Shown one piece after another: positions 1 through 8,808 of a stretch of 24,990 nucleotides of DNA. Location of the stretch: the NCBI GenBank assembly GCA_004369085.1, contig ML210424.1:5665-30654 (forward strand). Reading direction: 5' to 3'. This stretch comes from Coprinopsis marcescibilis. Its lineage: Eukaryota > Basidiomycota > Agaricomycetes > Agaricales > Psathyrellaceae. Each line of letters starts with the position of its first letter. The first letter of the stretch is position 1. The translations under genes and the position numbers were made by a program. The notes under the pieces were generated by a model. It ran no database searches. It was not told where the DNA came from and was given only the letters and a program-made list of their open reading frames with translations.

Positions 1-199
1 ATAGTTTTCGAATAAGACTTTTGTTAGTCTTCTCGTCGACGGATCGTCTCACTCGAACACTCTTGAAACTCTATCTTCTTGACGTTCGTTCGTCTCGACT
101 TACTCGTTCAACTCGCTTGTCTCGACGATCTCTCGTCTTGACCTTATCGTTAACTATCGTTTGGCGACTAAGGCGTATTATTTGCCTTGCGTCGTAACA
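1..199 (+). repeat. 5' LTR, 3' part only (R/U5 end)
   Basis: Positions 1-199 align without gaps to 7134-7332. Only three differences were found: position 96 C against 7229 T, 162 T against 7295 C, and 183 T against 7316 C. Each is a C/T change followed by G. The repeat ends in GTAACA, the inverted complement of the TGTTAC that opens the 3' LTR. The promoter half of this LTR lies upstream of the window. Confidence 0.95.
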
Positions 200-201
200 G
201 A

Positions 202-213
202 AGATCGAAACTA
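202..213 (+). promoter_or_regulatory. Predicted self-priming primer binding site
   Basis: The sequence after the 5' LTR does not start with the TGG expected of a tRNA-primed element. The 12 nt AGATCGAAACTA, 2 nt past the LTR end, are an exact reverse complement of 7102-7113 in the LTR, about 35 nt after its TATA box, where the transcript should begin. This is the arrangement known for Tf1/sushi-type elements, in which the mRNA 5' end folds back and primes minus-strand synthesis. The complementarity is seen; the use as primer is inferred. Confidence 0.75.
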
Positions 214-233
214 CTCAACCACAACCTCGTTGA

Positions 234-1634
234 TCGGGACGAGGACCTATTGCCAAAACGGCCAACTACGAACAGACCAGAAACGTCGGACCAACCAGAA
301 GATCGGCAGAACCACCAACTACATCTGCACCTTACTCGAAAGACATAGATCGATCAACGATTAAACGATCGATCTCTGATAAAGGAAAACAACGACGGGA
401 ATTTGACCCTACATACGAACAAGACGAAACCGAAACAACACCGACTGGACAAACCCCACCTGAACAAGAGACCTTTCAATTAAACCTTGAACGGTCACAA
501 ACGATCCTCGAACAATACCAAGAAACCGAACGACAACAACGAGTGCAAGAAATTGCTCAACAGAACTACGAGGAAGAACAACTATACGTGAATTATCAAC
601 CAGAAACAATGGCTGAACAAGGAGAAGGACCATCCGTCCGAAAGACTTCGACCAAACGCGATAAAGAGGAAGAAATCAAAGGAATGCGAAAACCATCCGA
701 ATTCGATGGCTCCCGCAACAAATACGAAACTTGGTTAGAAGAAATCGTTCTCTACCTCCTCGCCAACCCAGAATGGAGCGACAACAAAAAAATCCTCTTC
801 ACACTCTCTTACATGATAGGAGGAACAGCAGCCGACTGGAAACGGACGTTTATGAACAACGCCAAAAACGGAGAACAATTCCAACTAGGGACTTGGCCAG
901 AGTTTTGCAAGAAACTCAACGACTCGTTCTTTGAAAAAGAACGAGCCGATGTCGCCTTTCAACAGCTCAAGAACCTTAAAATGAAATGGAAGAGTTCCGG
1001 AGAAGACTTTGTCAATACGTTTAAAAACAAATTAGCCGAAACCGAGTACCGACCTGATTTAAAAAATTCGAACGATCCCGCCAACAAAATCATTACCAAC
1101 ATTTTCCGAAGTACTCTCGACGATGCACTGCTTGAGAAAATCTGGAACCGCGCCACCAAACCCAATGATTTGCAAGCTTGGTACACCGCGGTCACTGAAG
1201 TATCCAACGATCAAAGGATGCTTCAACTTATGAAGAAAGGAATCCAATCCTTTGCAAGAACAACCCCCAGAGTAAACGAAGACTATGGAGTACCAATGGA
1301 CATTGACTCATTCAACACGAAGAAACCCTTCGTTCGACTTCCCAAGATGACCGACGCCATACGAGAGGAATGCATTCGAAAAGGATTGTGCTTCTTTTGC
1401 CGCAAGGCAGGACACGCCTTAAACGCATGCCCCTCTAAACCGAAAGATGGGAACAAACCCCGAACCACGTGGAAACCTTGAAATGAACCCGGATCTTCCT
1501 CCAGAACCAACGAAAACAAGAAATACACCGGAAACGCCGCGTACAAATCCGTCCAACAAATCCTTAGCAACATGGATCCCGAAGAACGCGAGAAATTCCA
1601 AGACGAGCTCGAGAAGAATGAGGGTTTTGCCTAA
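234..1634 (+). pseudogene. gag: gag (capsid/nucleocapsid), one internal stop, no upstream ATG
   Basis: Structural polyprotein of the element. The first ATG in frame is at 609, but the frame is open and protein-like from 234: polar, rich in Pro/Thr/Gln, then a Gln/Glu-rich, coiled-coil-like stretch. No ATG occurs in frame between the LTR and 609, so the natural start is lost, non-AUG, or really 609. A capsid-like region covers about 680-1240. A nucleocapsid zinc knuckle, CFFCRKAGHALNAC (C-x2-C-x4-H-x4-C), lies near 1390-1432. TGA at 1479-1481 interrupts the frame, yet the same frame continues with coding character to TAA at 1632-1634, the expected gag end beside the frameshift site. The stop could derive from CGA by one C-to-T change. 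Function is certain at family level; the exact N-terminus is not. Confidence 0.85.
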
Positions 1635-1662
1635 GGAGGTCTATACCAACTGTAGCACCTCC
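1622..1662 (+). promoter_or_regulatory. Predicted -1 programmed ribosomal frameshift module, gag to pol
   Basis: GGGTTTT at 1622-1628 sits in the gag frame as G GGT TTT, an exact X XXY YYZ slippery heptamer. A 6-nt spacer containing the gag stop follows. Then GGAGGT (1635-1640) can pair perfectly with ACCTCC (1657-1662). CTAT in the loop (1641-1644) could pair with ATAG (1667-1670) as a small pseudoknot. Pol lies in the -1 frame, opened by a TGA at 1619-1621, so the two frames overlap only at this module. The parts and spacing fit known viral sites. Efficiency is untested. Confidence 0.72.
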
Positions 1663-4600
1663 CAAGATAGTACGGTCTGTCCTATATGCCAATCCATCCA
1701 ATATGACTTTGATTTTCCCCACAATATTGTCATTTACCGGAAAGAACGGACCCGAAAACGTTGGAAACACCACTCTCATTGACTGCGGAGCAGACGATCA
1801 ATTCATCGATCAGAACTACGCACGAAAAATAAAGATCCCCCTCACTCGACTCACCACGCTGATTCCCGCACGAAACGTTGATGGTACCTTAAATAAAAAC
1901 GGTACCATCCGATTCTACACAGACGCACACATCACAATTCATGGACGTCGCTTTAAAGAGCGATTCTACGTCACCGGCCTAGGACAAGAGAAAATCATCC
2001 TCGGAGCACCCTGGCTTCGAAAGACGAACCCATTAATCGATTGGAAAAACGGAACACTCTCTTGGCGGACGAAGGAACTCTCGAAGGTCAATCAAGCCCT
2101 TCTCAAATACCTTCGAACCAAGAAAACGAAGAAACAACCCGATCCTACTCAGGAAGATATTGACACGGCCCTACTACGCGATTTTCAAGGAAAAGAAAGC
2201 CCACACCTTCGTACAATTTGGATCCGGGCCAAATCAACCATCGCACAGGAACTAGCAGTTGCTGAAGATACTTCAGCCCTTACATTGGAACAACGGATAC
2301 CGGACGAATATCACGACTATATGGACATTTTCGACAAGAAGAAAGCCGACCGATTCCCCGACTCAAAACCTTGGGACCACAAGATCGAGTTGAAAGACGG
2401 TTTCATCCCTAAATCGTTCAAAACGTACAACCTCACATTGGACGAACAAAAGGAACTGGAAAGATTCATTCAAGAAAATCTCGTCAAAATGTACATTCGA
2501 CCTTCACAATCCCTGAACGCCGCCCCCTTCTTCTTTGTCAAGAAGAAACAAATTGTCGAAGATGGAAAATTAAAAACCCCTCTTCGACCCTGTCAAGACT
2601 ATTGTTATCTCAACGAATGGACGATCAAGAACACCTATCCACTCCCACTCATTACCGAACTCCTCGACAAACTAAAAGGAGCAAGGTATTTCACTAAATT
2701 GGACGTGCGATGGGGATACAACAACATTCGGATCAGAGATGGCGATCAATGGAAAGCGGCATTCAAAACGAACTTAGGACTATTCGAACCGACGGTTATG
2801 TTCTTTGGCATGTGCAATTCCCCGGCAACGTTCCAAGCAATGATGGACCACATCTTTGACAAACTCAAAATGGAAGGACGCTGCATCATTATCTACATGG
2901 ACGACATCCTCATCTTTACCAAGACCAAGGAAAAGATGATCGAATACACACGAAAAACTCTTCAAGTACTGAAGGATAATGACCTTTACTTGAAACCGGA
3001 GAAATGCCAATTTTGTCAAATGCGCATTGAATATCTCAGCATGATCATTGAAGAAGGACGAATCTCCATGGACCCCAAGAAAGTCGCTGGAATTCAAGAC
3101 TGGCCTGCCCCGAAAACCGTAAAACAAGTACAATCCTTTTTAGGATTCGGAAACTTTTACCGAAGATTCATCCGTGGATATTTGGAACTGGCAAAATCGA
3201 TGAACGAACTCCTTCAAAAAGGAGTGTCGTTCGAATGGACATCCCAATGACAAACTGCATTCGATACTTTGAAACAGCGATTTACCGAACAACCAGTTTT
3301 GATCATGCCCGATTTGGAAAGACCTTTCCAGGTCGAATGTGATGCATCAAAATACGCTACCGGAGCCATCCTCACTCAATGCGATGCCAACGGAGCCCGC
3401 CATCCGGTCTCCTTCATATCAAAAACCCTCACCCCAACCGAACGCAACTACGAGATTTACGACCGAGAACTTTTGGCTCTTATTCGAGCCTTTACCGAAT
3501 GGCGACATTACTTAATGGGAGCCCAACATCCCATCGAAGTACTATCTGATCACAAAAACCTCTCTTACTTCCGGGAAACACGAAAACTGAATCGACGACA
3601 GGCAAGATGGTACACATTCCTCACGGAATTCAACTATCAATTCAATTACACCCCCGGAAGCAAAATGGTACAATCAGACGCACTATCTCGACGACCGGAC
3701 CACCTTCCGGAACACGGCGATCACGACAACAAAGACATGATCCTTCTTTCGGAAAAACAATTCCCAAAAGAAGTCAACGTGAATTTGATGAACATGGATC
3801 TCCTCGCTAAAGTACTCGACCAACCAGAGGAAAACTTCGACGTCGGAATGGCCGACAAAATCCAAGATCTTTTGAAAGACAAAGACATTCCAACCGAACT
3901 TCGAAAGGACTTGGTGGATTGGCACACAGAAACGAAAGACGGTAAAACAGCACTATTTTTCCGTGGGAAAATGTATATTCCCCAGAATCAAGAACTTCGA
4001 CGACAAATTATCCGCGACCATCACGACTCAATTCTGGCCGGACACCCTGGAGAACTCGAAACCTTCTATAAGGTCAGCCAAAACTACTGGTTCCCTGGCA
4101 TAAGGGGAGCCGTACGAGACTATGTCAAAGGATGCACCATCTGTCAACAGTTCAAGATCAACCGTCGACCGTTGAAACCAACTCTTATCCCAAACAAATC
4201 CACGGGATCACACCGACCATTTGCATTCGTCACAATGGATCTTATGTCAGGATTACCACCAATTGAAGAAAACGGAACGACATACAACTCTATCTTAATC
4301 CAGGTGGATCAAGGCCTTACGAAGGGGGTGATTTTCACTCCTTGCAACAAAGAAGTCAATGCAGAAATCACAGCGAAAATGATCATCGACTCAACCTTCA
4401 AACGATTCGGAATCCCCGAAAGAATCATATCGGATAGAGGTCCTAACTTCGCAGCAAAATCCCATCGAGAAGTTCTGAAAAGACTGGGAATTGATTCTCG
4501 ACTTTCTACTGCTTTTCACCCTCAAACGGATGGGAATTCTGAACGTGGACTGCAAGAAGTTCAAACATACCTGGGAATTTATTGCGTCAACCACCCCGAA

Positions 4601-4920
4601 ACCTGGAAAGATCATCTTCCCATGCTCGAATTCACCTACAACAACCGACGACATGCGGATAATCAGAAGACACCATTCGAATTGATCATGGGACTTCAAC
4701 CACAAGGCATCCCAGAAGCATTTGAACAAACGAATATTCCATTGGTTGAAGAAAGAATGACGGATCTTACCCTATCACGGAAAGAAGCAATCGCCGCACA
4801 CGAACTAGCCAGAAACAGGATGATCAGCAGATCACAAAATGACGTCAAACCCTTCAAACTTGGTGACAAAGTATGGCTAGAAGCGAAGAACCTCAACAGA
4901 CGTTATCTTTCTAACAAGAT

Positions 4921-4980
4921 AAGACCAAAACGGGAAGGACCCTTCAAGATAAGACCAAAACGGGAAGGACCCTTCAAGAT
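4921..4980 (+). repeat. Perfect in-frame 30-bp tandem duplication in integrase
   Basis: Positions 4921-4950 and 4951-4980 are identical. The duplication adds ten residues and repeats the REGPFK part of the GPY/F module between the integrase core and the chromodomain. The frame is kept. It may be a recent slippage in this copy or a feature of the family. Confidence 0.95.
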
Positions 4981-5383
4981 AACAGAAATCATAGGACCAG
5001 TTTCTTATCGCCTTGCCCTACCAGCTCAATGGAAGATTCATGACGTCTTCCACACCATATGGTTATCTCCATATATGGAAACCGACATGCACGGCCCTTC
5101 CCACTCCACTCCACCACCTGACCTTATCGATGGTCAAGAAGAATACGAAGTGGAGTCGATTATCAATCACAAGAAGCGAGGAAGAGGTCACTTGTTCCTT
5201 GTCCAATGGAAAGGATACCCGTTATCTGAAGCATCATGGGAACCTCCTCGTCATTTGGTCAACGCCACTCGGATCTTGGAAGATTACAAGAAGTTACATT
5301 GACTATAAAAGACAAGAACAAATCGACACTAGAACTTCAATCTACTCCAAGATTAACCCAACTCGACTCGAATTCACTCAATA

Positions 5384-6793
5384 ATGTCCCAGAATACCGA
5401 AATCGACACCTCCATCTATTTCGATACTGTTGTATTTTCCACTCCCTCTCAACCCGGTCGGAACAATTTGGAAATGGAAACCAACAATCCCGTTTATTCT
5501 GACAAACTCATTTTGCCCACTCCCTCTCGACCAGGCCAGTACAAATTGGAATACCCAACCAATTCTGACAACGAACTTGAAAGAGAACAGAATGCACAAT
5601 ATGCCAATTATGATCACCCTCTTTATAAACCAAAACGATTTGAACACCCACCTACCAACGATCACCCTCGACGAAAAGGATTCGACGGCACTTTTCGCAC
5701 CGCCATTAATAAAGAAGAGGAAGAAATTGCCGAATGGTACTACCGAGTTATGGGACGAGATTTGTTCTTTTCTATTCCCACCGACCGATTCGATCCCATG
5801 AATGGAGATCAAGATCATTCGGGTAATGCAGACGCCGACACCTACCTCTCCTTCCAACAATTCGTACATCAAAGGGAACGGTTATGCAAATCAATTCAAG
5901 ACATGAAACGACTTCTCCACAACCTCCGACAACAATTCTCCGATCTCGATGCTTTTGGAGGAACCCTTCAAGAATCATGGACCTATCTTTTAATGCGATG
6001 TGACAAGAAACATCGAAAAAACAAACTGGAGAAGGAGGAACAAGAAACAGTAAAGTCAGACGGATCCATAGTTGAAATAACTCGACCCTCAATCAAGAAA
6101 CCCCCTCCTCAGAATACGACACCCCCTTCCCGATCTTCGACAACATGTGGAACCAATCAATCTCGAGAGGATCATCTCTCAAAATCGACAGATCCTCAAT
6201 CAGGATCCCATCGACCGACCTCGACAACCGACCCCTGAACAACAGAAAAAGGGAAACACGTCGACAGGGGACCTACAAGACTCCCCCACAAAACTGCACA
6301 ACGTTTTTCTCCAATGGTCAAAGGGAGAAAACAGCCGACTTCCAAACGATCCCAGAAAACCGTTTTACTATCGATTGGACTCTCCAATCCCGCCTCCACT
6401 ATCCGCGACTCAGGACAACGACAAGATACTCGGACAAACGCTACTCCGGGACCTTCTTCCATTCGGATACAACAAGAAGAACGTATTCCCAATTTTGGAG
6501 CAACTCGAACCCCTCGACCACCTCCAACCACCCGAGACGGTAAAAAACTCTGTTTCATTTGCAGATCAGATCGCCACCTCAAGGCCCTTTGTCCCCATCA
6601 GTATGAATGTCAAACCTGCGGAGAAGAAGCACCCCGACACCTTCCAGACGACGACGAATGCCGCCTCAACAAACTTTACCCCAACCGCCTTAAGGGCTCA
6701 CGTACTCGGTATTACGACGATGACGACAACGATTGGAACTCCCCCGCTTACGACTTCGACGAGTACGGGAACTACGACCATCACCGAGACTGA
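5384..6793 (+). pseudogene. ORF3: extra zinc-knuckle protein downstream of pol, one internal stop
   Basis: A third frame starts with ATG 81 nt after the pol stop. It runs 470 codons to TGA 6791-6793, with an internal TGA at 6236-6238 after which the same frame continues. I know no standard chromovirus protein in this place. The N-terminal third is polar. A helical stretch near 5860-5960 has coiled-coil character. A Ser/Thr/Pro/Arg-rich linker follows. Near 6550-6660 comes CFICRSDRHLKALC, a canonical C-x2-C-x4-H-x4-C knuckle, then a second Cys/His group (C-x2-C-x6-H-x6-C) and an acidic, Tyr-rich tail. No signal peptide or membrane segment is visible, so an envelope protein is unlikely. A nucleic-acid-binding accessory or second nucleocapsid-like protein is my inference. 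How it is translated, so far from the 5' end, is unknown. Confidence 0.75.
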
Positions 6794-6812
6794 ATCCAGG
6801 AGGCTTCAAATC

Positions 6813-6826
6813 AAGAATGGGGGTAA
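6813..6826 (+). promoter_or_regulatory. Polypurine tract
   Basis: A purine-rich run with a block of G residues directly precedes the TG that opens the 3' LTR. This is the expected plus-strand primer position in LTR retrotransposons. It is interrupted by single T residues, so the exact primer end is uncertain. Confidence 0.65.
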
Positions 6827-7332
6827 TGTTACACCATCTCCAATGGTGGAACATGAAGACGGATATGTGTTGACGACCGACGAATGCCTTGAAATACAGG
6901 CCGATTATTTCCGAAGATTGGGACTGTTTGATTATGAATCGGTAGATACTTCTTACTGATCTTTCGGATCTTAAAGAGTATTTTTAGGAAGATAAGAAAC
7001 ATGAGGATATGACGTAGTAGATAACAGACGGAACTTGTCGATAATATCGATAAGAGATAAGAGTAGTATATTTAAACCTACCATAGTTGGTAGTTGTATT
7101 TTAGTTTCGATCTCGTTTCTTACTTGTCACTCGATAGTTTTCGAATAAGACTTTTGTTAGTCTTCTCGTCGACGGATCGTCTCACTCGAACACTCTTGAA
7201 ACTCTATCTTCTTGACGTTCGTTCGTCTTGACTTACTCGTTCAACTCGCTTGTCTCGACGATCTCTCGTCTTGACCTTATCGTTAACTATCGTTCGGCGA
7301 CTAAGGCGTATTATTCGCCTTGCGTCGTAACA
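6827..7332 (+). repeat. 3' LTR, complete, 506 bp
   Basis: It starts TGTTAC and ends GTAACA, a perfect 6-bp inverted terminal repeat with TG...CA ends. Its last 199 bp match the visible 5' LTR. It carries a TATA box and the predicted start of R. An overlapping open frame from inside ORF3 runs on into the LTR to about 6959 by chance or otherwise. Confidence 0.93.
7067..7113 (+). promoter_or_regulatory. LTR core promoter and predicted R start
   Basis: TATATTTAAA (7067-7076) lies 35 nt before 7102, the first base of the 12 nt complementary to the primer site at 202-213. Transcript start at about 7102 is inferred from both observations. Between them CTACCA (7078-7083) and TGGTAG (7088-7093) form a perfect 6-bp inverted repeat with a TAGT loop. 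Confidence 0.65.
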
Positions 7333-8057
7333 AACCTACATTGAATTTCGGTGTCTTCAAAAATGAATGATGAGTCTTTAGCGCCAGCAAGAGGGGGGTC
7401 AGCTCCGGTAATAGCTAGGTGGGGTTCCAACTCCTCGAACCAAGCATTGAATGGGGACCGAAACGATGAAAAGACCTATTACACTGTTGGTAGGAAGGTT
7501 GGGTGAAAAAAAAATTGTCGGAGATTTCCGGACAGGGGTTGCAACGGCCCGGCCGTTGGAGGTAGTTTTAAATCGCCGACCCAACGTTGCGAACACGTTG
7601 AGAACTCCACTAAAATCGTGACTCGGAGCTCTGTGTGAAACTTCTTGGCTGCCACTGTGCCAGAACCGAACGCCCCTCGAAACACAATCCGTTTTGATCG
7701 GAGTTGTAACAAATCTGCTTTCTCTTATTAATATAATTGCTGAAGAATTCACTCGGAGTTGCAATAGATTGAAATAGCGCCCGGGATGTTCCGACATGAC
7801 CTTGCTCAACTTTGCGATGCCCCCGTACATTTTAAACAGTAAGAGCGAGCAAGAATGCCTCAGACAGCCAGTCAATTTGATTTGCAAGTGAATGCTGATA
7901 AAATAAATTAAAGAGGTAGGAAGGACATGTATTAAGTCAGGAGAATATTAAATTAAAATGGAAATGTGCAATATGGATAGATTAACGGGTGATCATTCAG
8001 TTGTTAAGGGCCTGAAAGTATTCCTGGGCCTCCTGTATGAGACTTTCGTAATTTTCT
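7333..8057. other. Flank of the retrotransposon, no gene supported
   Basis: A 47-codon frame starts at 7363 (+) and ends at a run of nine A after about 7503. Another protein-like + frame can be read from about 7514 to 7770 with one TGA. A 162-codon minus frame (7399-7887) overlaps both. None shows a recognisable motif. This may be a decayed gene or older transposon into which the chromovirus inserted. Confidence 0.3.
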
Positions 8058-8420
8058 TCAATTGCTCAGTGGTGCAGGCAAGGACATCAACTTCCTGTCC
8101 CCGTATACATAGTAGTAGTGCTCTCTCAGGATTTGGATGGATAAAGCAGCTGCATTGCCTGTGGTAACTGCACAGATTGGCGGGGATATTTCAGACTGTT
8201 CCAAGAGATTAGGCTTTAAATTGACCTTGGGATCTTCAGATTTAGCTTCAAGGCCTCGCTTGATGTTGAAGCTGACACTGGCCCTGTGGTCCAATATTGT
8301 AGCTGTAGCTTGAGCCTTTGAAGTTGCCATGTTGGGATCCGGTTTGGTGGAATCTACGTCCCAGGATTTTGCCTTATGTTTCTTCATGGTCCTCGTCTTC
8401 CTATTGCTACTAGAAGGCAT
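8058..8420 (-). CDS. Weak hypothetical ORF, 120 aa
   Basis: One open frame from ATG at 8420. The N-terminus is basic (Lys/Arg-rich) and the rest is polar, with no motif I recognise. A further acidic, helical frame on the same strand, about 8000-8065, ends with a stop and could be a last exon, but the phase of the candidate intron does not fit. It lies downstream of, and in the same direction as, the alpha-kinase gene and could equally be its 3' flank. Confidence 0.25.
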   Translation of the reverse strand: MPSSSNRKTRTMKKHKAKSWDVDSTKPDPNMATSKAQATATILDHRASVSFNIKRGLEAKSEDPKVNLKPNLLEQSEISPPICAVTTGNAAALSIQILREHYYYVYGDRKLMSLPAPLSN

Positions 8421-8808
8421 GGCATATGGTTGGTGGGAGCATCGTGGATGAAATCAAATTCATGCGCAACCAACTTTGATCGGTCAATGCCAGCCACTGG
8501 TAAGTTCCCACACGACCACTCGACAACCAGGCCATACAACCTGCGTCCCTGCTTTGGGGGTCAACATTCTAGCACATATAGGTACCTATGTAATTAATAT
8601 AGTAGATAATTCCATTGGCTGCACTTAAATTCAAGTGCCTAACCACAAGCAGGCTGAAGAACATGCAAGAATGGAGATTTCAGATGCTATATTTTGATAA
8701 ACTGCTGGCACAAGCAAATGCAGTACTGTGTCTACATGAATAAGCAAAAGTCCAGCCAACCATCTACTCTACAAGAATGAGACAGCCTTGAGTAAGTAAA
8801 TTAGACTG

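Larger units (their letters stand above)
1622..5302 (+). pseudogene. pol: pol: protease, reverse transcriptase, RNase H, integrase, chromodomain; one internal stop
   Basis: Enzymatic polyprotein, about 1,226 codons if entered by -1 frameshift at 1622. The protease active site reads LIDCGADD (Asp codon at 1781), with Cys where DSG/DTG is usual. Reverse transcriptase covers about 2400-2950, with YMDD at 2894-2905. RNase H has VECDAS near 3330, the Glu of YEIYDREL and VLSDHKNL. Integrase shows the HHCC finger (paired His near 4020, CTIC near 4137), then catalytic Asp in TMDLM, Asp in SDRGPNF and Glu in TDGNSE. A GPF (GPY/F) module near 4940-4980 and a C-terminal chromodomain (about 5140-5299, FLVQWKGYP and WEP) follow; chromodomains steer integration to marked heterochromatin. 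TGA at 3248-3250 splits the frame between RT and RNase H while coding resumes in the same frame. RT has QDYCYLN where Arg is usual, compatible with CGT-to-TGT decay. Confidence 0.93.
1..7332 (+). mobile_element. Ty3/Gypsy chromovirus LTR retrotransposon, nearly full length, probably inactive
   Basis: Two direct repeats flank gag, pol and a third frame. The order protease, reverse transcriptase, RNase H, integrase, chromodomain places the element in the Ty3/Gypsy chromoviruses. The 5' LTR is truncated by the window start. If it matches the 506-nt 3' LTR, the whole element is about 7.64 kb. Features seen include a self-priming site next to the 5' LTR, a -1 frameshift module at the gag/pol junction, a purine tract before the 3' LTR, and LTR ends TGTTAC/GTAACA. 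Gag, pol and ORF3 are each interrupted by a TGA, so this copy should not be autonomous. The plus strand is poor in T, which leaves long meaningless open frames elsewhere. The 3' flank begins AACCT. The matching target-site duplication lies outside the window. Confidence 0.95.

Noticed and set aside
161..364. A + frame starting inside the 5' LTR
   Set aside because: It starts at a non-ATG codon, is out of the gag frame and has no motif; a by-product of the T-poor strand.
5378..5872. 164-codon minus-strand frame opposite ORF3
   Set aside because: Antisense shadow of the ORF3 N-terminus with a repetitive, unstructured translation and no motif.
7399..7887. 162-codon minus-strand frame beside the 3' LTR
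   Set aside because: No recognisable motif, and it overlaps + frames that look at least as coding; not enough to call a gene.
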